A DNA stretch of 64,000 bases, from the NCBI GenBank assembly GCA_003021685.1, contig PXRO01000017.1:62001-126000 (forward strand). The letters run 5' to 3'. The notes below the pieces were generated by a model. The model saw only the letters and a list, made by a program, of their open reading frames with translations. It searched no databases and had not been told where the DNA came from. Made by a program: the position numbers and the translations under genes. Shown here piece by piece: positions 19,231 through 25,650 of the stretch (its first letter is position 1; every line of letters starts with the position of its first letter). Source of the DNA: Halobacteriales archaeon QS_4_62_28. Its GTDB lineage: Archaea; Halobacteriota; Halobacteria; Halobacteriales; Haloarculaceae.

Positions 19231-20319
19231 TCAGCTGTCGCTTTCTTCGTCCTCAATCTCGTCGGGTAACCGTTTGAACGCGTCGACGATTGCTTGCTTT
19301 GCCACAGCGCCACGCGTTGTCCAGTGGTGGGCGTAATCCAGCATGTCGTCGTAAACGCTGGGTTTGCAGCCAGCGGCGCGGGGGTGGCCGCCACCACTGA
19401 CCTGGGCGGCGACCTCGTGGCAGCGCTCGAAGGACTCGGTCCCCCGGATGGAGGCCGAGCCGGCAGGCTTGACGATGACGGCGGCGTCCGCGCCCTGTTC
19501 TCGCAGCGCCTCGGCGACCTCGTTCTGGGAGCAGCGACCGTAGGTGACGCCAATCGTCCAGTCAGCGACCTCGCGCAGTTGTGCGCGTTCGACGGCCTTC
19601 TCGACGAGGGCCTCCTTCTCGACGCGTTTCTCGTCGAGGTAGTCGTGCCACTCCGGCGAGAGGTCCGGGCCGTGTTCGAGGACCGCCTCGATGTACTCCT
19701 CGGGTTCGAGCCAGTAGCTCAGGTCTGCCAGGTCGTCGCTGCGCTCGTCGTCGCGAATCCAGAGGTCGTGGTCGCGGGTGACGAGAGCCAGTTCGGCGAA
19801 GCGCTCGTCGAAGTCGTAGTCCAGTTCCGTCCGAACCACGTCGGCGGTACAGACCTCGTCGGAGTTGCCGACGACACGCTCGATACCGCTTTCGTCGACG
19901 AGCGTCCCGAGATCATCGTTCCACTGGTGGTGGTCGTACCAGCGAACGTCGTCGACGCGGGCGGTCAGGTCCTCGAGTGCGCGCAGGTCCTCGACGCTAT
20001 CGGGACAGAGGTCACAGATCACGAGCGTCGCGTCTGGTTCGACGTACTCGGCAGCCCAGGCCAGTGCCTCGTCGAGTTCGTGTGGGCTGGCCGGGACCAG
20101 CGATCCCTCGCCAAGCGCCTCGCGAACGAGGGCCGTACAGGCCAACCCGTCGGCATCGGCGTCGGCGATGGCGACGACGCTGGCGTCGTCCATCCGTTCT
20201 GCGGCCGCTCGCTCCTGTTCTTCTTCTTCTATCGAATCGGGGAGAAAGAATCCCTCGCCCGGCAGGATGGATTTCCGTTCGAGCGAGAGTCTATCGTCGT
20301 CGATGAGCCAATCGTTCAT
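19231..20319 (-). CDS. DHH-family phosphoesterase (RecJ-like nuclease)
   Basis: 362-residue RecJ/DHH superfamily protein. The N-terminal DHH domain shows VAIADADADGLACTALV (motif I, DADADG), VICDLCPDS and WYDHHQW (the DHH motif). The C-terminal DHHA1 domain ends with SGGGHPRAAGC. Members hydrolyse phosphodiester bonds in single-stranded nucleic acid or in small nucleotides. Haloarchaea carry several RecJ-like paralogues and I cannot say which this is. Length fits the short archaeal form lacking an OB fold. Palindromic element C1 lies upstream. Confidence 0.85.
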   Translation of the reverse strand: MNDWLIDDDRLSLERKSILPGEGFFLPDSIEEEEQERAAAERMDDASVVAIADADADGLACTALVREALGEGSLVPASPHELDEALAWAAEYVEPDATLVICDLCPDSVEDLRALEDLTARVDDVRWYDHHQWNDDLGTLVDESGIERVVGNSDEVCTADVVRTELDYDFDERFAELALVTRDHDLWIRDDERSDDLADLSYWLEPEEYIEAVLEHGPDLSPEWHDYLDEKRVEKEALVEKAVERAQLREVADWTIGVTYGRCSQNEVAEALREQGADAAVIVKPAGSASIRGTESFERCHEVAAQVSGGGHPRAAGCKPSVYDDMLDYAHHWTTRGAVAKQAIVDAFKRLPDEIEDEESDS

Positions 20320-20373
20320 ATCGCCACCAGCGGGCGACGGGGCATGAAGGCCGTGGTCTCTCTCCGTAGTGGC

Positions 20374-20455
20374 TATACCGGTAGACGGAACGTTTTACAT
20401 CCCAGCCGTCACGGTCCCCGGTCTGAATGTATCGCTGCGTCCGTCCACCGGTATA
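20374..20455 (-). repeat. palindromic element C1 (family C)
   Basis: 82 bp. The ends TATACCGGTAGACG and CGTCCACCGGTATA are inverted repeats (one mismatch). Its reverse complement aligns along most of its length with C2 at 60.7 kb (shared CAGCGATACAT, GACCGTGAC and GATGTA blocks). It ends 12 bp before the UspA stop; those 12 bp begin, read from the UspA gene, TGATACTGT, like the left edge of a family-A element. Confidence 0.8.
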
Positions 20456-20467
20456 TAATAAACAGTA

Positions 20468-20938
20468 TCAGTGGTCCTTCGTCGCTGCTTCGATCTGGCG
20501 GACTGTCAGCACTGGAATCGCCGAACGTCGGACGACGCCCTCGGCGACGCTTCCGAGCAGGTAGCCGTGTTCGCCGTGGCGGCCCCGGGTCCCCGTCGCG
20601 ATCACGTCGGCGTCGATGTCCTCGGCGTACGCACAGATCTCGGCGGCGGGGTCTCCCTCACGGATCGCCGTGATGACCGCCTCGGTCCCGTCGGACGCGG
20701 TTTCGGCGTCTGCTTGGGCGGCCTCGCGGACGAACGTGAGTGCGCGGCCGCCCGATGTCGCCAGGGCCTGCTCGAACTCTTCGCGGACGGCCTCGGGCGA
20801 TCCGGCAATTTCGCCAGCGTCGACGACGTAGAGCGCGTGGGCAGTCGCGTCGAATCGGCTCGCGATATCGAGTGCCGCGGTGACTGCTCGCTCGGCACTC
20901 GCAGAGCCGTCAGTCGCAATGACGACGGTGTCGAACAT
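20468..20938 (-). CDS. universal stress protein, ATP-binding UspA type
   Basis: 156-residue single-domain Usp. It starts MFDTVVIATDGSASAERA and carries the full ATP-binding signature G-x2-G-x9-G-S in GTRGRHGEHGYLLGS, followed by the usual PVLTVR. Usp proteins of this class bind ATP and take part in stress responses; the specific role here is unknown. The ATG at 20938 was chosen over far-upstream in-frame starts that would run through the divergent neighbouring gene. Divergent from a second Usp gene with only 68 bp between starts, suggesting a shared promoter region. Confidence 0.9.
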   Translation of the reverse strand: MFDTVVIATDGSASAERAVTAALDIASRFDATAHALYVVDAGEIAGSPEAVREEFEQALATSGGRALTFVREAAQADAETASDGTEAVITAIREGDPAAEICAYAEDIDADVIATGTRGRHGEHGYLLGSVAEGVVRRSAIPVLTVRQIEAATKDH

Positions 20939-21006
20939 ATCCGAGATACTGGCGGCGCTGTCAAAAAGCCGCGGGCTTTTTGCTCGTCGGACAGGACTGC
21001 GAACGT

Positions 21007-21453
21007 ATGAACATCGACCTCGTGCTCGCGCCGGTCGACGGCTCGTCACAGTCGGAGCAAGCGGCCGGGTACGCCCTCGCTCTTGCCGACGCGTACGACG
21101 CCGATCTGCATCTCCTCTTCGTGCTCGACGAGACGCTCGTCCGGGGGATCGAGGCGGGGGACGTTTCGGCCGATGCGGTCGCAGACGAACAACACGAGTT
21201 CGCGGGTAAAGTGCGTGATCGCCTCGACGAGCGGGGTCACGACGCTGGCCTGAACCACTCGACTGCGGCGGGGTTCTCACCCTCTCGGCTCCGCCAGTCA
21301 CCCGGCAGCGTCATCCTCGATGTCGCCGAAGCGGTGGACGCGGACTTCCTCGTCGTCCCGCGCGAACCCGGCAGTGGCGAACCAGCAAAAGCGATCGGCC
21401 GCGCGGCGCTGTACGTCATCGAGTACGCCAGTCAGCCGGTCCTATCAGTCTGA
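21007..21453 (+). CDS. universal stress protein lacking the ATP-binding signature
   Basis: 148-residue Usp domain (MNIDLVLAPVDGSSQSEQAA, ending ASQPVLSV). Where ATP-binding Usp proteins carry G-x2-G-x9-G-S, this one reads PREPGSGEPAKAIGRAA, so it probably does not bind ATP in the usual way. It is divergent from the ATP-binding Usp gene. The TGA stop shares its last base with the split palindromic element B4, directly before the inserted integrative element. Confidence 0.85.
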   Translation: MNIDLVLAPVDGSSQSEQAAGYALALADAYDADLHLLFVLDETLVRGIEAGDVSADAVADEQHEFAGKVRDRLDERGHDAGLNHSTAAGFSPSRLRQSPGSVILDVAEAVDADFLVVPREPGSGEPAKAIGRAALYVIEYASQPVLSV

Positions 21454-21513
21454 TAGTGATTGCTGTACGTCTGTGCGGGATCGATCGCACGACAGCGTGT
21501 GACCGACCCGGTA
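21453..21513 (-). repeat. palindromic element B4, left part (interrupted copy)
   Basis: These 61 bp match positions 1-61 of the reverse complement of element B1 with roughly ten substitutions (ATAGTGATTGCTGTACGTCT, then GATCGATCGCACGAC and GACCGACCCGGTA). Similarity stops abruptly at 21513. The missing end (TACACCAGTCACTAC) is found at 23303-23317, on the other side of the integrative element. Confidence 0.7.
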
Positions 21514-21603
21514 TATACGGAAACCCATTCCCCCCATATCAAAGTTAGATTCGAGACGAGCCTCTTCATTTGCACGCCAGGAGGTGCATTCTCACCCGCA
21601 GAA

Positions 21604-21613
21604 TTGATATACA
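21604..21613 (+). promoter_or_regulatory. TATA box of the HNH nuclease gene
   Basis: TTGATATACA lies 21-30 nt before the ATG at 21634, the spacing expected for a leaderless archaeal transcript. This supports the chosen start. Confidence 0.5.
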
Positions 21614-21633
21614 ATCGATGCAACAAGAATTCT

Positions 21634-22056
21634 ATGAAGAGAGAGTATCCCAGTAATTGGGATTCTCGTCGCAAAAAAGTCTACAGACGAGATGGTTATA
21701 CCTGTCAAAACTGTGGTGCGAAAGGGGGTCCTAAGGGGAACACGGAGTTACATGCTCATCATATTGTTCCGAAAAGTAAAGGAGGGACTCACGAAACCAG
21801 TAACCTCCAAACAGTCTGTAGTGAGTGTCACAACGCGATTCATGAGGATTCTATTGCTCCAACGGGACAATATAGGTCAGGAGATTCAACTGAGGATGAA
21901 GCCTCTTCACTGCTCGTATTTGGGATTGTTATAGGCACTCTTCTCGTGGCCTTATTCGCGGACAATTGGGGCTTTCTTGGGTTCTTGGCAGGGGTACTCC
22001 TTCTTTTTATATTGACGGTTGCTCTTACTATTGTATGGTCCGCCGTTGCTGATTAG
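21634..22056 (+). CDS. HNH endonuclease with two C-terminal transmembrane segments
   Basis: 140-residue protein. Residues 13-75 form an HNH nuclease fold: zinc pairs C24/C27 (CQNC) and C62/C65 (CSEC), the core HAHHIVPKSKGG at 40-51, N57, and H66/H70. After an acidic linker come two hydrophobic segments, about 93-109 and 113-138, so the nuclease would be tethered to the membrane with the catalytic domain presumably inside. It is the only cargo gene of the small integrative element. The lysine-rich N-terminus (MKREYPSNWDSRRKKVYRRD) could bind DNA. Start set by the TATA box. Confidence 0.85.
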   Translation: MKREYPSNWDSRRKKVYRRDGYTCQNCGAKGGPKGNTELHAHHIVPKSKGGTHETSNLQTVCSECHNAIHEDSIAPTGQYRSGDSTEDEASSLLVFGIVIGTLLVALFADNWGFLGFLAGVLLLFILTVALTIVWSAVAD

Positions 22057-23147
22057 ACGTTATTGAGGTAGTCCCACCTTCTTTCCATCTTACCTTCCTC
22101 ATCCTCAGCGTCATAGTGCTCGTCAATCACGTTAGGTGAGACATCCATGCGGTCACTCACCATCGGCTCTGGCACGTCTTGGTTGAGATGGTGCGTGATA
22201 GCCGCACGACGGAAAGGATGGGCACTAACACTATCGGGGCACTCAGATGCTTTGTCGTAGTTCATCGCCGCATCGCAGTCCTCAGGGTTCTCGTCGTGTG
22301 GACATTCCCCTGCCACTACGCAAGGGCGAGTGTATTGGTAGGTGATCCGACGGACGGTAACTTTGCCGATACGCCCGTTCTTAGTGGTAATCAAGGGGTT
22401 GCGCCCATGTTCGTCAGTGACATCTACCCTCTTGTGGCGGATGTAGTCGTCCAGTACCTCTGCTTCCTCCTCACCGAGTGCAATCATCCGCTCTCCATCG
22501 GTCTTGTTTTTCAGAGGGGTGCCTGCCTCGGGACGGTGGTTCAGGTCAAGGACTGGCTTACGGGCGTAGTAGTCCTCAAGGTCAAGGGAACGTAGGCTTC
22601 CCGTTCGCACCCCCGTTTTTCAGAGAAGGAGAAGAACCACATGGTCCCGCGTGGCATACTCAAACTTCTCTATGAACCCTAGAATGTCCTGTATTCGCTC
22701 GGATTCGATGGTGTCCTCACTGCGGTTCTCTCCCTTTTCTAGTGAGGGAAGGATTACCTGTTCGTAAAGTTGCGGATGGACACCGTTAATCCGCCCGCAG
22801 TATTCGATGAATTGGCGGATTACAGACATCTGGGTTCGGACAGTCGTCTTTTTCAGATTACCGTCCCCTTTCCGCCAATGCTTGTAATCCTCTAGGTCCC
22901 GCCTGTTCAGGTTGTTCAGGTTCTCTATCCCCCTTTCGTTACACCAGCGAACGAAGTGGCGGAGTTTGTAGTCCCGTGTTCGGATGATACCTTCTGCCTT
23001 GTCGTCTTCAAGTGCTCTTAGGTAGCGTTGCTTTGCGTCTTCGGGCGTCAAGGGTTGCAGGTCCGTGTCGTGCATGGATGGTTCCTGCAAAGCCCGTGCG
23101 ACGCGCTGATTCGCGGCCTGTTCTCTCGCGGCGTAGGTGTTCGACAT
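22053..23147 (-). pseudogene. tyrosine recombinase/integrase interrupted by an in-frame UGA
   Basis: The open frame from 23147 (MSNTYAAREQAANQRVARAL) encodes an N-terminal SAM-like DNA-binding domain. It reaches a TGA at codon 176 (22620-22622) after RDHVVLLLL. The same frame continues without shift through the catalytic domain: KTGVRTGSLRSLDLED (Arg I), HPFRRAAITHHL (H-x-x-R) and IDEHYD (Tyr) to a TAA at 22053. Related enzymes have LLLW at this point, so a TGG to TGA change is the simplest reading. Readthrough or two separate polypeptides cannot be excluded. It overlaps the HNH gene by 4 nt tail to tail. Confidence 0.85.
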
Positions 23148-23302
23148 TGGTTGACATGGTGTTGACTGTTGGTTGGGTGTGCTCAGCGGAGCAATACCAT
23201 GCCCAAGGGTATCGGGCGAACATTGGTAATAATTTGTACCAGATTGATGTTTGAAATGCATATTGCGGCAGTAATTGCCTGCTGGGTGTGTGGGTGCGCC
23301 CC

Positions 23303-23317
23303 TACACCAGTCACTAC
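23303..23317 (-). repeat. palindromic element B4, right end
   Basis: TACACCAGTCACTAC matches the last 15 positions of the B element (TACAACAGTCACTAT) at 13 of 15. It contains the TAG stop of the GNAT gene at element positions 2-4, mirroring the stop-docking on the UspA side. Confidence 0.55.
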
Positions 23318-23847
23318 GAGTCGCCGGCGAGTCGAATTCCCATCTCCAGTTCGAAGCGCTCGCTGTTCGACGTTTCGAAGCCGACCTTCCGGTAGAGCGC
23401 TATCGCAGGGTCGTTCCACCGCTCGACGGTGAGCCAGACCTGTTCGATGCCGTCGGATTGGGCAAAGCCCAGCAACGTCTCGACGAGTGCCGTCCCGATG
23501 CCCGCACCCTGGTACTCCGAGAGGACGAAAATCGCCAGCTCGTACCCCTCCTGTTCGTCGGGAACGAGCGTCGCGTGGCCGACGACATCGCCGTCGTGGC
23601 TGGCGACGACGTTGCGACATTCGTCGGCCAGAATATTGTTTAGCCAGCGTTCGATGGCCGTCTCGCGCGAGGGTGGGATCCCCTGCGCGCGGTCGGCGGA
23701 ATCGAACCGGCTGTACATCTCGATCAGTGCCGTCCGGTCGGTCGCGTCACCGCGACGGATGTGGACCGCTCGGCCCTCACGATCAGTGATCGTTCGCGGC
23801 GGTTCCGGGAACGAGCCGACCGGGTCGTCTGGATAGCGTCGTATCAT
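23314..23847 (-). CDS. GNAT-family N-acetyltransferase
   Basis: 177-residue acetyl-CoA-dependent acyltransferase. The GNAT core is visible as VVGHATLVP, YELAIFVLSEYQGAGIGTAL (motif A, Q/R-x-x-G-x-G/A) and IALYRKVGFET (motif B). The N-terminal 30 residues (MIRRYPDDPVGSFPEPP) precede the fold. Family relatives are sometimes stress-linked acetyl-CoA synthetase-type acyltransferases; the substrate here is unknown. Its ATG overlaps the stop of the upstream Usp gene by 4 nt, so the two form an operon. Confidence 0.87.
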   Translation of the reverse strand: MIRRYPDDPVGSFPEPPRTITDREGRAVHIRRGDATDRTALIEMYSRFDSADRAQGIPPSRETAIERWLNNILADECRNVVASHDGDVVGHATLVPDEQEGYELAIFVLSEYQGAGIGTALVETLLGFAQSDGIEQVWLTVERWNDPAIALYRKVGFETSNSERFELEMGIRLAGDS

Positions 23848-24212
23848 CTGATGAGCGTGACGGGCGTCTGGGCGTTCAGCAGCACGAACTCCGCGATTGA
23901 TCCGAGCTGGATCTTCCCGAGCGTGGAGCGTTCTCCGCTGCCGAGGACGATGCGGTCGAAGGTCTCGCTTTCTGCGATGTCGACGAGTCGGCTTCCCGGA
24001 TCGCCGTCGATCTGTCTGATTTCGGCCTCGAAATCGGCCTCGTCGAGCGTTTCCTGGACCCGCTGGATGACCTCGTCGGCGTTCGTATCTATCTCCTCGT
24101 TGTCGAACACGGCGACAGTCAGGTCGTCGCCGGCCTCACTGGCACGTTCAATCGTCTTTTCGAGGGCCTGGTACGACAGTTTACTGCCCCCGGCACCGAG
24201 TAGGAGTTTCAT
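23844..24212 (-). CDS. universal stress protein in operon with the GNAT gene
   Basis: 122-residue short Usp domain starting MKLLLGAGGSKLSYQALEKT, with a variant phosphate loop GSGERSTLGKIQLGS followed by TPVTLIR. The ATG at 24212 was preferred because it begins directly at the first beta strand. It overlaps the GNAT gene by 4 nt. Pairing of a Usp and an acetyltransferase suggests a common stress cue, which is an inference. Confidence 0.83.
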   Translation of the reverse strand: MKLLLGAGGSKLSYQALEKTIERASEAGDDLTVAVFDNEEIDTNADEVIQRVQETLDEADFEAEIRQIDGDPGSRLVDIAESETFDRIVLGSGERSTLGKIQLGSIAEFVLLNAQTPVTLIR

Positions 24213-24292
24213 GGTGGAGGCAATACGTCCACTGCTCAAAAAGCCACCCAAACGCCGACACCCTTTTTCACGCCGGGACCACAGAGAGGAGC

Positions 24293-24916
24293 ATGACAGA
24301 CGGTGCGCCGCCGGAGAGCACTGACGACGAGCAGCCCACGCCGGATCCGGACGATGCGGACGTGGATGGAAACACCGGGTCCGAGACTGACGCCGTACCG
24401 CCGGACGTCGAAAAGTACGACCGTTTCAAGAAAATCGATAGTGGGACGTACGACCGCGCGAACGAGTTTCTGCGCGAACGAACGTACATCACTGCCCGGG
24501 AGTGGGCCATCGCCCGCCTCTGTGCGGATTTCAGGACCGAGACGGGTGTCGAGATGACCAAGATCGGTGAGAACCTGCCCGAACTGATCCCCTTTATGAC
24601 CGACACCTACACGCCCCAGGCGGTCAACCAGGCCCGGGCGTCCTTCGAGGAGAAAGTCCGGACAGCCGGTGCGACGTTCCTCTATGGCGCGATGTGTGAC
24701 TTCTTCACTGCCGAGGAACTCGACGACGTGATGTACGAGGCGACGGAGGTCGCAAAGTTCCTGCTGGAAGTCGAAGGCGTCGAGCTGAGCGTCGAGGAGG
24801 AACTCGCGACCGAAGACCAGATTTCGGAGGTGATGCGGGACGTGCGTGAACACAGCGCCGCCCTACGCCACGACGAGTGTCCCAACTGCGGGCACGCACT
24901 GAGCGACGAGGAGTAA
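24293..24916 (+). CDS. haloarchaeal conserved protein, DUF5806-like
   Basis: 207-residue soluble protein with a disordered acidic first 40 residues. A well-ordered region (YDRFKKIDSGTYDRANEFL, TYITAREWAIARLCADFRTE, TYTPQAVNQARASFEEK) follows, then a helical tail ending DECPNCGHALSDEE, which looks like half of a zinc ribbon. I recall it as DUF5806; the function is unknown. It is divergent from the Usp-GNAT operon with 80 bp between starts. Confidence 0.7.
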   Translation: MTDGAPPESTDDEQPTPDPDDADVDGNTGSETDAVPPDVEKYDRFKKIDSGTYDRANEFLRERTYITAREWAIARLCADFRTETGVEMTKIGENLPELIPFMTDTYTPQAVNQARASFEEKVRTAGATFLYGAMCDFFTAEELDDVMYEATEVAKFLLEVEGVELSVEEELATEDQISEVMRDVREHSAALRHDECPNCGHALSDEE

Positions 24917-24929
24917 GCAAGCGCCGCCG

Positions 24930-25451
24930 CTACTCGGGGAAACAGGGCTCCGGGTCGTCGAGGGTGAACACCACGCGCTCGTCGTCGGCCAGTGGCCGTA
25001 CGTACACCGAGAGGCCGCTCTCGCGAGTCACGTCTCGAAGCGCTTTCTCGTCGCTCTGGTCGTAGTACGCGGGGACGAGCAGGACGATATCGCTCCACTG
25101 TAGCCCAAAGAGGAGAAAGACCATCCCATTGCCCGTCGCCTGGAACACGTCGACGTACGTCGGGTCGGGGCCAGTGAGGGCAGACCGTGCGTCGTCGAAC
25201 TCGTTACCGGGGACGACGACATCGAGACCGAGTCGACGGTCTGGCGCGTCTGGGTCGTCCTGTCCCGTGAGTTCTGCGGCAGTCCGTGGCTCACCGGTGA
25301 GTGTTGCCACGTCGCCAGGGTGGCACTCGATGACGGTCAGACCTTCCTCCCGGTAGCCCTCGGCGGTCGCGTGCATGTCGTCGATCACTTGCTCCCAGGG
25401 ACCGACGACGCGACCGAACGGGTTCGTCTCGCGGTCAGTCGTGTCGTCCAT
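24930..25451 (-). CDS. haloarchaeal hypothetical protein (173 aa)
   Basis: Soluble acidic protein beginning MDDTTDRETNPFGRVVGPWE, with a helix (DMHATAEGYREEGLTVIECH) and later beta-rich blocks (YVDVFQATGNGMVFLLFGLQ; DIVLLVPAYYD). No catalytic motif is evident and I cannot name its function. The ATG at 25451 is preceded by AT-rich sequence and replaces an implausible 59-residue upstream extension. Convergent with the DUF5806-like gene across 13 bp. Confidence 0.65.
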   Translation of the reverse strand: MDDTTDRETNPFGRVVGPWEQVIDDMHATAEGYREEGLTVIECHPGDVATLTGEPRTAAELTGQDDPDAPDRRLGLDVVVPGNEFDDARSALTGPDPTYVDVFQATGNGMVFLLFGLQWSDIVLLVPAYYDQSDEKALRDVTRESGLSVYVRPLADDERVVFTLDDPEPCFPE

Positions 25452-25650
25452 CGATACACCGTATCGCTCCCCCACACAAAAATATTGGCTGGTTGATTGC
25501 TCCGGGCTCGCGGTCGTCGGTAGCGGCCAGTGACGTAGACGATCCGTATGTGAAATGTATCCAGTCAGAGAGCTGCCACCAGTGAGAAGGGAGACTCTAC
25601 TGTCCGAAACCCCACAGTAACTTTGCACCCAATGGGTGATCCGTTGACAG

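Larger units (their letters stand above)
21514..23302. mobile_element. 1.8-kb AT-richer integrative element (HNH nuclease plus integrase)
   Basis: The segment between the two halves of element B4 is visibly more AT-rich, with codon use unlike the flanking haloarchaeal genes. It holds two convergent genes that overlap by 4 nt: an HNH nuclease with membrane tail and a tyrosine recombinase. I found no tRNA gene and no clear direct repeat (att) at the borders. The borders are set by where B4 similarity stops and resumes, so they are approximate to a few bases. Confidence 0.65.

Noticed and set aside
21460-21633. 58-residue extension of the HNH protein into element B4
   Set aside because: The extension is translated palindrome and promoter sequence. 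A TATA box sits at the right distance from the ATG at 21634.
21514-23302. tRNA-derived att sites for the integrative element
   Set aside because: I looked for a tRNA gene or a direct repeat at both borders and found none. The only boundary signal is the split B element.
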